This document shows positions 37,018 through 46,498 of a stretch of 64,000 nt of DNA, piece by piece. Made by a program: the position numbers and the translations under genes. Origin of the DNA: Dehalobacter sp. DCM (GTDB taxonomy: Bacteria; Bacillota; Desulfitobacteriia; Desulfitobacteriales; Syntrophobotulaceae); assembly GCF_024972775.1 (NCBI RefSeq), contig NZ_CP092282.1, positions 2,163,001-2,227,000 of the forward strand, in the 5' to 3' direction. The notes under the pieces were generated by a model, which saw nothing but the letters and a program-made list of their open reading frames with translations, made no database searches and was not told the DNA's origin. Position 1 is the first letter of the stretch, and each line of letters opens with the position of its first letter.

Positions 37018-37947
37018 ATGAAAATCAGAAATGTCACCATCATTGGAGCCGGACTCATGGGAAATGGACTGGCACAGGTATTCGCCCAGGATGAAGATGC
37101 GCGTGTCATCATGCGGGATGTAATTAAAAAATCAGACCCCATGGCAGAAATAAGGGCCAATCTGAATCAACTCATCGAGAAGAAAGCCATGACGGAAGGC
37201 GCAGCAGGCAGTATTTTAAGCCGAGTCTCCTTTACCAATGATTTAGACGAGGCCGTAAAGGATGCGGACCTGATTGTTGAATGTATCCCGGAAATCATGG
37301 AACTGAAACAAAATTTGCTTCAAGAAATAGAACAACTGTGCAAAACGAACTGTATTTTGGCAACAAACACATCCGTGATGAGCATCACGGAGATTGCATC
37401 CAAATGCCAGGATAAAAGCCGGATCGTCGGTACCCATTTCTGGAACCCACCTTATCTCATTCCGCTTGTCGAAGTCGTTAAAGGTGACGAAACAAGCAAT
37501 GAAACCATGGAGGCGGTTTACGATCACCTGAAAAAAATCGGAAAAAGGCCTGTTAAATGCATGAAGGATATTCCCGGTTTCATTGCCAACCGTCTGCAAC
37601 ACGCTGTATGGCGGGAAGCACTTTCCATGGTAGAACACGGTATCGCTGATGCGCAAACAGTTGATGAAGCACTTCGTTACGGACCAGGACTCCGATGGCC
37701 GGTCCTGGGGGTTCTTGAAAATGCCGATATGATCGGATTGGACCTGACCTTGAACATTCACAGCTATATCTTGAAATATCTCGAAGACGCGCATGAACCT
37801 TCAAAACTTTTACAGGAGCTTGTTGCAAAAGGTGACCTTGGTTTTAAGACAGGCCAAGGATATCAGAAATGGACAGCGGAGGAGATCGCTTCCTCCAATA
37901 GGCGTTTACGGGATTACCTGATCGAAGTTACCAAAGACTTAAAATAA
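37018..37947 (+). CDS. 3-hydroxyacyl-CoA dehydrogenase-like, probable 3-hydroxy-5-oxohexanoate dehydrogenase
   Basis: About 309 residues. Rossmann motif IIGAGLMGNG at residues 7-16, catalytic histidine in GTHFWNPPYLIPLVEV, and the helical domain beginning PGFIANRL. This is the 3-hydroxybutyryl-CoA dehydrogenase fold, here somewhat longer than the usual 280-290 residues. In phloroglucinol fermentation a homologue of this family oxidises 3-hydroxy-5-oxohexanoate to 3,5-dioxohexanoate (triacetate), a free acid. The operon order supports that role over a fatty-acid one. ATG 37018 is seven bases after GCGGAGGT. Confidence 0.8.
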   Translation: MKIRNVTIIGAGLMGNGLAQVFAQDEDARVIMRDVIKKSDPMAEIRANLNQLIEKKAMTEGAAGSILSRVSFTNDLDEAVKDADLIVECIPEIMELKQNLLQEIEQLCKTNCILATNTSVMSITEIASKCQDKSRIVGTHFWNPPYLIPLVEVVKGDETSNETMEAVYDHLKKIGKRPVKCMKDIPGFIANRLQHAVWREALSMVEHGIADAQTVDEALRYGPGLRWPVLGVLENADMIGLDLTLNIHSYILKYLEDAHEPSKLLQELVAKGDLGFKTGQGYQKWTAEEIASSNRRLRDYLIEVTKDLK

Positions 37948-37983
37948 AATTGTTAATGAAAATTAGGAAAGAGGAACAAGAAA

Positions 37984-38922
37984 ATGGGAAAAAAAATATT
38001 TATTGACCTGACCCACCCCTTCAGTGCGGAAATACCTCGCTGGCCTTATTTCGACAAGCCGGTAATCGATAATGCGCACACCATGGCCAAAGGCGGCGTT
38101 CTGACGCAGAAGATCACCTGCACGATGCACACCGGTACGCATTGCGATGCTCCCCGTCACGTGATGGAGATAGAATTCGATGGCAGAAGAGCGCGTTATA
38201 CGCATGAAATGCCTGTCGATGCCTACACGGGTGATGCTATTTGCCTTCCTATCGAGATCGAGCGCTGGGGGCTGATCGGTCCGAAACATCTTGAGGCTGC
38301 CTGTGAAAAAGTCGGTATAAAACCCAGTGAACTGGAAGGAATGGTTGTTGCCTTAAACACCGGTATGCATCGTAAGTTTGACGACTCCAAGGAGTACTAT
38401 CATTACTCCTGCGGTACCGGCATCGACGCCGGCAAGTGGTTTGTGGATCACAAGGTGAAGTGCGTCGCTATGGATAGTCAGGCGCTGGATCATCCGCTTC
38501 ACACCGCTATGGGCAACAACGGCGCGACCCGGATGAACCTCATGGGCGCTTCCGGCAAACCGATCACCGAAGAGTACATCGAAAAATTCGGTATTGAAGC
38601 ATATGCCGAATTTGATAAAGAAACTTACATTAAAGTTCATGGGAAAGAAGCATACGACAAGAAATTCGGTGCACTGGAAGCAATTGGCTGCTGGGGTACC
38701 TGGGAGCCCTGTCATAAGTACTTGCTAGGTCACGGCATTGTCGGCGTTGAAAATCTTGGCGGCGATTTGGATAAGGTTTCCGGTAAGCGCTTCAGATTCT
38801 ACTGCTTCCCGCTCCGCTGGTACCTGGGCGATGGCTCCATGGCTCGCTGTGTTGCTGAAATAGATGAAGATGATCTGAATAAAGTACCTGATAGAGTATA
38901 CACCTACGGTGGGAATATATAA
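37984..38922 (+). CDS. Cyclase-family hydrolase, probable dihydrophloroglucinol cyclohydrolase
   Basis: A 312-residue member of the cyclase/kynurenine-formamidase-like metal hydrolase family. The metal motif HTGTHCDAPRH sits at residues 49-59, with IDLTHPFS at the N-terminus. A further His/Glu region (WGTWEPCHKYLL) lies in the C-terminal half, and the protein is longer than usual 210-260-residue relatives. It would open the dihydrophloroglucinol ring by hydrating a carbon-carbon bond to give 3-hydroxy-5-oxohexanoate. It follows the dehydrogenase by 36 bp with GAGGAAC as ribosome site. Confidence 0.8.
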   Translation: MGKKIFIDLTHPFSAEIPRWPYFDKPVIDNAHTMAKGGVLTQKITCTMHTGTHCDAPRHVMEIEFDGRRARYTHEMPVDAYTGDAICLPIEIERWGLIGPKHLEAACEKVGIKPSELEGMVVALNTGMHRKFDDSKEYYHYSCGTGIDAGKWFVDHKVKCVAMDSQALDHPLHTAMGNNGATRMNLMGASGKPITEEYIEKFGIEAYAEFDKETYIKVHGKEAYDKKFGALEAIGCWGTWEPCHKYLLGHGIVGVENLGGDLDKVSGKRFRFYCFPLRWYLGDGSMARCVAEIDEDDLNKVPDRVYTYGGNI

Positions 38923-38954
38923 ATATGGTTATTCTGTAATTGATTGTAAATCTG

Positions 38955-38990
38955 GTTTTTTGGTGAGATCATACAATCTCACCAAAAAAC
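38955..38990 (+). terminator. Perfect 15-bp hairpin, probable terminator; rest of gap empty
   Basis: GTTTTTTGGTGAGAT and ATCTCACCAAAAAAC pair completely around a 6-base loop, shortly after the cyclohydrolase gene. It probably ends the promoter 3 transcript. The A/T-rich remainder of the 315-bp gap up to 39237 contains no gene and no GG-N10-GC promoter, so the lyase gene must use another promoter type or read-through. Confidence 0.6.
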
Positions 38991-39237
38991 TTAAAAAACA
39001 ACACAGAAAGGCATTGATAAATGAATGTTATGCCTTAAATTTACAGTGTTATTTTGAGTTTGTTGTTGTTAAACTTAATTGTCAATATTAAACTTAATTA
39101 ATGTTACTAAATTCAATTAAATTTTGATGCAAATCACAACATATTCAAAAGAATCATTCGGAAAATTAGAAAACTAAAAAATAGAAAAAATTCGAAAGCC
39201 GTTTACGATAAATAATATATGTTTTGGGGGCGGAATA

Positions 39238-40062
39238 ATGGAAAAAGTAATTTTAACCGTTGCAACAACAGGTGCTTGGCCAACCAAGAAAGATACACCG
39301 TATGTGCCCTTGCAGCCGGAAGAAATTGCCGAAGAGGTTTTTGCCTGTTACCAGGCAGGAGCATCAATGGCACACATTCATGTAAGGGACGATGAAGATA
39401 AAGCTTCCATGAGCTTCGAAAAGTTTGAAAAAACGGTGAAACTGATTCGGGAACGCTGCAATATCGTTCTCAATCTTACAACATCCGGGGGCCTGGGTTT
39501 AAGCGATGAAGAAAGAATGAAGCCGTTTATGGAATTAAAACCGGAAATGGCTTCCTACGATTGCGGCTCAATGAACTGGTCCCATTCTTCTGTTTTTATC
39601 AATAGTCCGAGCTTTTTGGAAAAGTTGGGAACAGCCATGAAAGAAAATGGCGTCAAGCCGGAAATTGAAGTTTTTGATGCGGGGATGGTCTATAATGCTT
39701 TGTACTATCTCCAAAAAGGAATACTTGATTCCCCTCCGCATTTTCAATTCGTTTTGGGTGCGCCGGGCGGAATGACAGCAACTGTCGAGAATCTGGTATT
39801 TTTGAAAAGCCTAATCCCCAAAGAGGCTACCTGGAGTGCGCTGGGAATAGGAAAAGGGCACCTGCCCATTCTCTATACAGCACTGGCCCTCGGCGGCAAC
39901 ATCCGCATTGGGATGGAAGACAATATCTTCTATGCGAAAGGTGTCCTGGCCAAATCCAATGTAGAGTTTGTGGAGAGATCCAAAAGGATTGCGGCTGAGA
40001 TGGGCAAAGAAATTGCCACACCGGATGAAACAAGAAAAATCCTCGGATTATACACAAGATAG
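39238..40062 (+). CDS. BKACE (DUF849) enzyme, probable triacetate acetoacetate-lyase
   Basis: A 274-residue beta-keto acid cleavage enzyme. The zinc-binding pair is HIH in MAHIHVRDD (about residues 44-46), and the C-terminal zinc glutamate is in [17 protein letters not shown] is also typical. BKACE proteins transfer the acetoacetate part of a beta-keto acid to acetyl-CoA. In the phloroglucinol pathway the substrate is 3,5-dioxohexanoate, giving acetoacetyl-CoA and acetoacetate. The neighbours (CoA-transferase, thiolase) would use exactly these products. GGGGGCGG precedes the ATG. Confidence 0.85.
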   Translation: MEKVILTVATTGAWPTKKDTPYVPLQPEEIAEEVFACYQAGASMAHIHVRDDEDKASMSFEKFEKTVKLIRERCNIVLNLTTSGGLGLSDEERMKPFMELKPEMASYDCGSMNWSHSSVFINSPSFLEKLGTAMKENGVKPEIEVFDAGMVYNALYYLQKGILDSPPHFQFVLGAPGGMTATVENLVFLKSLIPKEATWSALGIGKGHLPILYTALALGGNIRIGMEDNIFYAKGVLAKSNVEFVERSKRIAAEMGKEIATPDETRKILGLYTR

Positions 40063-40073
40063 GAGGCAGTACG

Positions 40074-41255
40074 ATGAAGCAAGCAGTCATAGTCAGTGCC
40101 GTTCGTACTCCAGTTGGTAATTTTAACGGTGCTTTGGGAGAGGTTCCGGCAGTCGAACTCGGAGCCCTCGTTTTACAGGAAGCCATCAAACGTTCCGGAA
40201 TCAGCCCGAATCAGGTTGAAGAAGTGATTATAGGGAATGTCTTATCGGCAGGCCTGGGACAAAACCCTGCTCGTCAGGCAGCAATCAAAGCCGGTATCCC
40301 CAATGAAGTACCAGCTTGGACCGTGAATAAGGTTTGCGGATCAGGTTTAAAGGCGGTCGTTTGTGCGGCCCAGGCGATTATGGCCGGAGATGCAGAAATT
40401 GTCGTCGCCGGTGGTATGGAAAATATGTCTTCATCAGCGTATACTTTGCCTAAAGCACGTAATGGTTACCGGATGGGTAACGGGGTATTGGTCGATACCA
40501 TGATCAAAGACGGTTTGAGTGATGCCTTTCATGATATCCATATGGGAATTACGGCAGAGAATGTTGCCGAACAATATCAGATTTCCCGCGATGAACAGGA
40601 TTCTTTTGCAGCACAAAGTCAGAACCGTGCAGAAACTGCCATTCGTGAGGGGAAGTTTGAGGAAGAAATCGTCCCGGTGACAATCCCGCAGCGTAGAGGC
40701 GAACCGGTGGTTGTCCGTCAAGATGAGTTTCCGCGCTTTGGAACGACCAAAGATTCCTTAGCCAAGCTGCGTCCGGCTTTTAAACCGGATGGCAGTGTTA
40801 CAGCAGGAAATGCCTCTGGTATCAATGACGGAGCAGCAGCAGTTGTTGTCATGTCCAAAGAAAAAGCAGAGGAACTTGGGATTCAGCCTTTGGCTACGAT
40901 TGCTTCCTGGGCTTCCGCCGGTGTGGATCCGCTCGTCATGGGAACCGGACCGATCCCAGCCAGTAAGAAAGCATTGGAAAAAATCAGCCTGACGATTGAA
41001 GATATTGAACTGGTTGAGGCCAATGAAGCATTTGCTTCGCAGGCTATAAGTGTTGTGAAAGAATTAAACCTTGATCCGGCTTTGACCAATGTCAATGGTG
41101 GTGCTATTGCAGTCGGTCATCCGATCGGAGCGTCCGGGACCCGGATTCTGGTTACGTTGCTCCATGAAATGAAGCGCAGACAGGCCAAAAGTGGACTGGC
41201 CACACTTTGTATCGGGGGCGGACAGGGTATTGCCATGGTCGTTAAAAGAGATTAA
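40074..41255 (+). CDS. Acetyl-CoA C-acetyltransferase (thiolase)
   Basis: A 393-residue type II thiolase. The acyl-accepting cysteine lies in [10 protein letters not shown] (about residue 88), the His in [14 protein letters not shown] and the second Cys in TLCIGGGQG. It splits acetoacetyl-CoA into two acetyl-CoA. It begins 11 bp after the BKACE gene with AGGAGG, so the two are co-transcribed, and it finishes the ring-breakdown pathway. Confidence 0.94.
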   Translation: MKQAVIVSAVRTPVGNFNGALGEVPAVELGALVLQEAIKRSGISPNQVEEVIIGNVLSAGLGQNPARQAAIKAGIPNEVPAWTVNKVCGSGLKAVVCAAQAIMAGDAEIVVAGGMENMSSSAYTLPKARNGYRMGNGVLVDTMIKDGLSDAFHDIHMGITAENVAEQYQISRDEQDSFAAQSQNRAETAIREGKFEEEIVPVTIPQRRGEPVVVRQDEFPRFGTTKDSLAKLRPAFKPDGSVTAGNASGINDGAAAVVVMSKEKAEELGIQPLATIASWASAGVDPLVMGTGPIPASKKALEKISLTIEDIELVEANEAFASQAISVVKELNLDPALTNVNGGAIAVGHPIGASGTRILVTLLHEMKRRQAKSGLATLCIGGGQGIAMVVKRD

Positions 41256-41391
41256 CTGTCAGTATTTAAAGAACTAGCAGAACGATTCCTAAATCTCATT
41301 AACATATAAATACAATAGATTTGCTCGGGTTGGTGTTCGATTTATGAATCATTCTACTAGTAAAAGTAGCTAAAGAAGGAGGAACAGTGCA

Positions 41392-44361
41392 ATGGCATTA
41401 AAAGAAACGCAGTTTGGCGTCTTGCTTTTTGGTTTGGAGAAGCTACTGAACCTTACTGCCAAAAAGTATCCGGCATTTGCCAATCGGCTTAAAGAGAAAA
41501 ACATGACCGTTCAGATTAAGCTGCGGGATAATTCGCAAGGAAGATACTACGTTTTCCGGGGTGGTCAAGTCACTTCAAAATCTGGAATTCATCCCAGTCC
41601 GGATGTCAGCATGGCTTTTGATAATGTTGCTTTAGCCAACCGGATGATGAAATTAAACCGTGATATGCTGGAATTTGTCAGTGCCACGAAAAGTTTCCAG
41701 ATTGAACTTGAAGGATCGGACGAATTGAGCATCTGGTTTGCGGAAACGCTGGGTATGATGCTTACAGCGGGTCTGGATTATGGTGTGGATATGGGAAATG
41801 GCGTGAAAAGATATACAAATAATACGAACGGTGGTCCTGTCTTTGTTTATGTCAAGGACGGGAAAATCATTCGGATTACGCCCATTGAGTTTGATGATAC
41901 AGATGCACAGCCCTGGACCATTAATGCCCGCGGTAAAAGCTTTACTCCGCCCAGAAAGGCAACGGTTACCCAGCATACGCTGGCCTGGAAGTCGATGATT
42001 TATTCCCCGGACAGGCTGCTCTATCCGATGAAACGGGTTGATTTTGACCCGAAAGGTGAAAGAAACCCGCAAAACCGCGGAATCTCCGGTTATGAACGGA
42101 TCAGCTGGGATGAAGCGCTGGATATTGTAGCCGGGGAAATCAAACGAATGAAAAAAGAACATGGCCCCGGCGCGATCATGAACAGCAGCGGTTCTCACCA
42201 TACCTGGGGCGCGCTCGGCTATTGGCTCAGCTGCCGGATCCGTTTTTTTAACACCATTGGCTGGACAAACGTCGACCATAATCCGGACAGCTGGGAAGGC
42301 TGGTTCTGGGGTGCTGCGCATCACTGGGGGCAAAGCGCCCGCAACGGTGGCGGCGAAACCTATAATACGCTGGAAGACTGCATGCAAAATTGTGAAATGA
42401 TTGTCTTCTGGTCAAGTGATCCGGAAGCAACCAGCGGCGTCTATGGCGCCCATGAGGGAACAGTAAGGCGTCAATGGTTAAAAGAACTTGGAATTAAACT
42501 TGTGCATATTGATCCGTATTTCAACCATACGGCTGCCTTGTTCGGCGGCAAGTGGATCGCTCCTCGCCCCGGAACAGATAGTGCCATGATATTAGCCCTG
42601 GCCTATGTCTGGATTACGGAAGACCTCTACGATCAAGAATATGTAGCAAAGAGGACCGTTGGTTTTGACACCTGGAAAGATTATATTCTCGGCAAAGAGG
42701 ATGGCATTCCCAAGACCCCGGAATGGCAGGAAGCTGAGACCGGCGTACCGGCGAAAGATATCCGGGCTTTAGCCAGGGAATGGGGAACGAAGAAGACTTA
42801 TCTTGCTGCCGGAGGAATTATCGGTTTTGGCGGAGCTTGCCGTACCGCTACCGGTATTGACTGGGCCAGAGGCATGGTCTGTTTGATGGCGATGCAGGGA
42901 CTCGGAAAACCGGGCATCAATATGGGTGGTATGCAACAGGGAACTCCTGTGGATACACGTTTTTTCTTTCCCGGTTATGCCGAAGGCGGCCTGTCGGGAG
43001 ATTATATGGGAACAGCTGCCGGTGTCACGATGTACCAGAGAATGCCGAATACCCCGTCTATGAATACGGTTCAGCAGACGATACCGCGTTTGAAAATCCC
43101 TGATGCCATCATGAATGGGGAATGTGTCGGGTATCCAACCAACTCCAAAATTATTGAAGGGCAATTCTTCGAATATAAGTACCCGTCACCGGGTCATTCC
43201 AAAGTGAAAATGTATTATAAATATGGCGGCTCACATTTTGGCACCATGGTGGATACCAACCGCTATGTCCGAATGTACCGGACCGATGATTTGGAGTTTG
43301 TCGTCAACCAGTCCATCTGGTTCGAAGGGGAAGCGAAATTTGCGGATATCATCCTGCCGGCCTGCACAAACTTTGAACGTTGGGACATCGGGGAATTTGC
43401 CAATTGCGGCGGCTATATCCAGCATGCCTTTACCCAGTGCAACCATCGGGTTGCCGTTCTTCAGCATAAATGTATCGAACCGTTGGGTGAATCCAAGTCC
43501 GATTATCAAATCTTTGCGGAAATTTCCAAAAGGTTAGGGGTAGGGGCTCCGTTTACAGAAGGAAATACCGAACTCGATTGGTGCAAACGCTATTTTGAGG
43601 CAACGGATTTGCCCAAAGCAATATCCTGGAAAGAGTTTGCCAAAAAGGGCTATTATGTTGTGCCGGCGCTTTCGGAAGCCAAGCGGGATCCAGTTTCCTA
43701 CCGCTGGTTTGCTGAGGGAAGACTGAAAGATACACCGGAACTGACTCCGCTGCCGGGGGATTATGCCGACGGCTGGAAAAACGGCCTGCAAACCCAAACC
43801 GGTAAAATTGAATTTGAATCCTCGAGCTTGAAGCGTTTTGATCCCAATGATCCTGAAAGACCCCCGATCATGAAATATATTCCCTCGTGGGAAGGACCGC
43901 ATACCAAGGTATTATTCGACAAATACCCGCTTCAAATGATATCCCCGCATCCCCGCTATACGTTCCATACCCAAAGCGGCAGCAAAAACAGTGCAGTCAA
44001 TGACATCAAAGATCACAGGGTATTAATCGACGGCTATTATTACTGGGTAGCCCGGATCAATCCCCTAGATGCCGCAGCGAGAGGGATTAAGGAAAATGAC
44101 CTGGTGAAATTGTATAACGACAGGGGAGCCGTCATCTGTGCTGCGCAAATTACGGAGAGAATCAGACCCGGAACCGTTCATGCCTATGAATCATCAGCGC
44201 TCTACGAGCCGTTGGGCGAACCGGGGTATTCGGCCGATAAAGGCGGTTGCGTCAATCAGTTGACACCGAGCCGGATGATGATTCAAAAATCCCATGCCGG
44301 AGCATCGAACTCCTGTCTGATTGAGATCCGGAAGTGGCAAGGGGAGGTGAGCATCGGATGA
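41392..44361 (+). CDS. athL: Pyrogallol-phloroglucinol transhydroxylase, large (molybdopterin) subunit with SCP2-like N-terminus
   Basis: A 989-residue DMSO-reductase-family molybdenum protein. From residue 147 (GGPVFVYVKDGKIIR) it follows the Pelobacter transhydroxylase large subunit. Active-site residues I recall for that enzyme are all present at +125: His144 as H269, Tyr152 as Y277, Asp174/Ser175/Trp176 as D299/S300/W301 (NPDSWEGW) and Tyr404 as Y529. Ser300 would be the Mo ligand. No N-terminal 4Fe-4S motif is present, as in that enzyme. Residues 1-130 are an extra SCP2-like sterol-carrier domain. It turns pyrogallol into phloroglucinol without net redox change, using 1,2,3,5-tetrahydroxybenzene as co-substrate. 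The stop overlaps the small-subunit start. A related substrate cannot be excluded. Confidence 0.9.
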   Translation: MALKETQFGVLLFGLEKLLNLTAKKYPAFANRLKEKNMTVQIKLRDNSQGRYYVFRGGQVTSKSGIHPSPDVSMAFDNVALANRMMKLNRDMLEFVSATKSFQIELEGSDELSIWFAETLGMMLTAGLDYGVDMGNGVKRYTNNTNGGPVFVYVKDGKIIRITPIEFDDTDAQPWTINARGKSFTPPRKATVTQHTLAWKSMIYSPDRLLYPMKRVDFDPKGERNPQNRGISGYERISWDEALDIVAGEIKRMKKEHGPGAIMNSSGSHHTWGALGYWLSCRIRFFNTIGWTNVDHNPDSWEGWFWGAAHHWGQSARNGGGETYNTLEDCMQNCEMIVFWSSDPEATSGVYGAHEGTVRRQWLKELGIKLVHIDPYFNHTAALFGGKWIAPRPGTDSAMILALAYVWITEDLYDQEYVAKRTVGFDTWKDYILGKEDGIPKTPEWQEAETGVPAKDIRALAREWGTKKTYLAAGGIIGFGGACRTATGIDWARGMVCLMAMQGLGKPGINMGGMQQGTPVDTRFFFPGYAEGGLSGDYMGTAAGVTMYQRMPNTPSMNTVQQTIPRLKIPDAIMNGECVGYPTNSKIIEGQFFEYKYPSPGHSKVKMYYKYGGSHFGTMVDTNRYVRMYRTDDLEFVVNQSIWFEGEAKFADIILPACTNFERWDIGEFANCGGYIQHAFTQCNHRVAVLQHKCIEPLGESKSDYQIFAEISKRLGVGAPFTEGNTELDWCKRYFEATDLPKAISWKEFAKKGYYVVPALSEAKRDPVSYRWFAEGRLKDTPELTPLPGDYADGWKNGLQTQTGKIEFESSSLKRFDPNDPERPPIMKYIPSWEGPHTKVLFDKYPLQMISPHPRYTFHTQSGSKNSAVNDIKDHRVLIDGYYYWVARINPLDAAARGIKENDLVKLYNDRGAVICAAQITERIRPGTVHAYESSALYEPLGEPGYSADKGGCVNQLTPSRMMIQKSHAGASNSCLIEIRKWQGEVSIG

Positions 44362-45203
44362 AAAAGTGGCACTTGATCATCGATGTTGAAAAATGCGAAG
44401 ATTGTAATAACTGTTTAATGGCTTGTAAGGACGAACATGTAGATAATGAATGGACCGGTTACAGTAAACCGCAGCCACAGCTTGGACAGCGCTGGATGAA
44501 TGTCATGCGGGCGGAAAGAGGTCAGTACCCGTTGATTGATATGGCGTACAGACCGACACCATGCATGCATTGTGACGATGCTCCCTGTGTCAAGGCTGGC
44601 GAAGGTGCGGTAACCAAACGTCCGGACGGCATTGTTCTCATCGACCCGGCGAAAGCTAAGGGGAAAAAAGAACTGGTGAATAGCTGTCCGTATGAGGTGA
44701 TCTCCTGGAACGAGGAAGCAGAGGTTGCCCAGAAATGCACCCTTTGTGCCCATTTGCTGGACCAGGGTTGGAAACTGCCCCGCTGTGTGCAGGTCTGTCC
44801 GACGGGTGCTTTGAGCGTGCAGTATCTGGAAGACGCTGACCTGGAACGGTTGGTCCAAAAAGATGAGCTTGAGAATTTGTACCCTGAGTACCAGACCCAA
44901 CCAACCGTGTACTACAAAAACATGTACCGCTTCGACCGTTGCTTTATCGCCGGAAGTGTTGCAGTAAACAAGCATGGTATTGTTGACTGTCTGCAGGGTG
45001 TATCTGTAAAGATCTATCAAGACGAAAAAATGATTGCCGAAACGGTCACGGATGCCTTTGGGGATTTTAAAGTGGATAAATTGCTTCCCCAAAGCGGGAA
45101 ATACGCGATTGAGGTTTTACCAAAGGGTTTTACTAAGAAAACAATTCATATTGATCTCGTCGATAGCGTCAATGTAGGAGAAATCATATTCTCCGAAAAT
45201 TAA
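44358..45203 (+). CDS. bthL: Pyrogallol-phloroglucinol transhydroxylase, small (iron-sulfur) subunit
   Basis: About 281 residues. Cysteine sets CEDCNNCLMAC, CMHCDDAPC, CPYEV and CTLCAHLL...CVQVCPT supply three or so 4Fe-4S clusters in two ferredoxin-like domains. The last 75 residues (GVSVKIYQDEKMI to the end) form a Cna-B/carboxypeptidase-regulatory-like beta sandwich, a hallmark of the transhydroxylase beta subunit and absent from most DMSO-reductase partners. The ATG at 44358 is eight bases after GGGGAGGTGA and overlaps the large-subunit TGA (ATGA). The longest frame begins earlier, at 44334, inside the large-subunit gene. Confidence 0.92.
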   Translation: MKKWHLIIDVEKCEDCNNCLMACKDEHVDNEWTGYSKPQPQLGQRWMNVMRAERGQYPLIDMAYRPTPCMHCDDAPCVKAGEGAVTKRPDGIVLIDPAKAKGKKELVNSCPYEVISWNEEAEVAQKCTLCAHLLDQGWKLPRCVQVCPTGALSVQYLEDADLERLVQKDELENLYPEYQTQPTVYYKNMYRFDRCFIAGSVAVNKHGIVDCLQGVSVKIYQDEKMIAETVTDAFGDFKVDKLLPQSGKYAIEVLPKGFTKKTIHIDLVDSVNVGEIIFSEN

Positions 45204-45215
45204 GTGTTTATTGCC

Positions 45216-45245
45216 ATAACAGGCGTCATTATTGATGCCTGTTAT
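45216..45245 (+). terminator. Terminator of the transhydroxylase operon
   Basis: ATAACAGGC...GCCTGTTAT with TTTG following, 13 bp after the small-subunit stop. Confidence 0.65.
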
Positions 45246-45372
45246 TTGTATTTGTTACATTATTTTCTCACCCAAAAATAAATAAATATAAATACCTGCA
45301 TTTTTAAGTATTTAATTGCAAGTTTTTAAAAGATCTGGGGAATCTATTGATAGTTGAGCATATGATAAAAAT

Positions 45373-45442
45373 ATGTTCGAATTAACATTTGAAGGCAGGA
45401 ATATGTTCATTTACACAGAATAATAATGTTTAAATAAACATT
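45373..45442. promoter_or_regulatory. Two ATGTT-N6-AACAT operators upstream of gap
   Basis: ATGTTCGAATTAACAT at 45373-45388 and AATGTTTAAATAAACATT at 45425-45442 share ATGTT-N6-AACAT with centres 53 bp apart, about five helical turns. A half-site ATGTTC lies between them near 45403. The downstream operon encodes a DeoR regulator, whose family often binds repeated TGTTCG-like dyads, so autoregulation by that protein is plausible. Confidence 0.5.
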
Positions 45443-45458
45443 TTGGAGGATGATTAAC

Positions 45459-46472
45459 ATGGCAGTTAAAGTAGCGATCAATGGATTTGGTCGAATCGGA
45501 AGACTTTGCTTACGGGCTTTTTTGGAATCGGAGGCACCTGATCTTGAAGTTGTCGCAGTTAACGACCTTGGCAGTGCGGATATGCTGGCTCACCTGCTGA
45601 AATATGACACCACGCATGGAATCCTGCCCTACGATGTTACCTTAGAAGACGGCATGATGAAAGTAAAAAACTGTACGATCAAACTGTTGGCTGAAAGAAA
45701 TCCGGAAGCGTTACCGTGGAAGGAAATGGGGATCGATGTGGTGATCGAATCCACCGGCCGGTTTACAGATCGGGAAGGCGCATCCAAACATCTGACAGCC
45801 GGCGCAAAAAAAGTGGTTATTTCCGCACCGGCAAAAAATGAAGATATCACCATTGTTATGGGTGTTAATGACGACAAATATGATCCAGCTCAGCATAACA
45901 TTATATCCAACGCATCCTGCACGACGAACTGTCTGGCCCCGGTTGCGAAGGTCATTATGAAAGAATTCGGCATAGAACAGGGCATGATGACCACAACACA
46001 CTCCGTAACCAATGACCAGCGTATCCTTGATTTTGAACATTCCGATTGGCGCAGAGCGCGAGCAGCGTTCCAATCCATGATTCCGACGACCACCGGAGCA
46101 GCTAAAGCGGTAGCGCTTGTTCTTCCGGAACTGAAGGGCAAACTCAATGGTATGGCCGTACGTGTACCGACCCCGAACGTATCCCTGGTTGATTTTGTTG
46201 TCAACGTCAGCAAACCGACAACCAAGGAAGAAGTGAATGCCAAGCTGGAGGCAGCAGCCAATGGCGAGTTAAAAGGAATCATGGCTTACAATGAAATGCC
46301 GCTTGTTTCAAGCGACTATAACGGCAATAACAATAGTTCTATCGTCGACGGCCTGTCCACCATGGTCATCGGAGACAAGATGGTTAAAGTGCTGGCGTGG
46401 TATGATAATGAAACCGGTTACTCAACCCGGGTTATTGACTTGATCAAGATGATGGCTGCCCGCGGATTATAA
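45459..46472 (+). CDS. gap: Glyceraldehyde-3-phosphate dehydrogenase, type I
   Basis: A 337-residue GAPDH. NAD-binding GFGRIGR near the N-terminus, the catalytic cysteine in [13 protein letters not shown] (about residue 151), and the C-terminal [12 protein letters not shown]. It makes 1,3-bisphosphoglycerate in glycolysis. The ATG at 45459 is preferred; an ATG at 45450 overlaps the ribosome site GGAGG. It is followed after 26 bp by pyruvate kinase and then a DeoR regulator, an operon that pairs lower glycolysis with its likely regulator. Confidence 0.95.
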   Translation: MAVKVAINGFGRIGRLCLRAFLESEAPDLEVVAVNDLGSADMLAHLLKYDTTHGILPYDVTLEDGMMKVKNCTIKLLAERNPEALPWKEMGIDVVIESTGRFTDREGASKHLTAGAKKVVISAPAKNEDITIVMGVNDDKYDPAQHNIISNASCTTNCLAPVAKVIMKEFGIEQGMMTTTHSVTNDQRILDFEHSDWRRARAAFQSMIPTTTGAAKAVALVLPELKGKLNGMAVRVPTPNVSLVDFVVNVSKPTTKEEVNAKLEAAANGELKGIMAYNEMPLVSSDYNGNNNSSIVDGLSTMVIGDKMVKVLAWYDNETGYSTRVIDLIKMMAARGL

Positions 46473-46498
46473 AACTTTAGAAAAAGAGGCGGTACTCT

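Noticed and set aside
41329-41360. Possible activator half-site (TTATGAATC) before the transhydroxylase gene
   Set aside because: Only the right half matches and no -24/-12 promoter follows.
41392-44361. Formate dehydrogenase, DMSO or polysulfide reductase
   Set aside because: No N-terminal 4Fe-4S motif, no Cys/Sec ligand, no membrane anchor gene, and all recalled transhydroxylase active-site residues fit at one offset.
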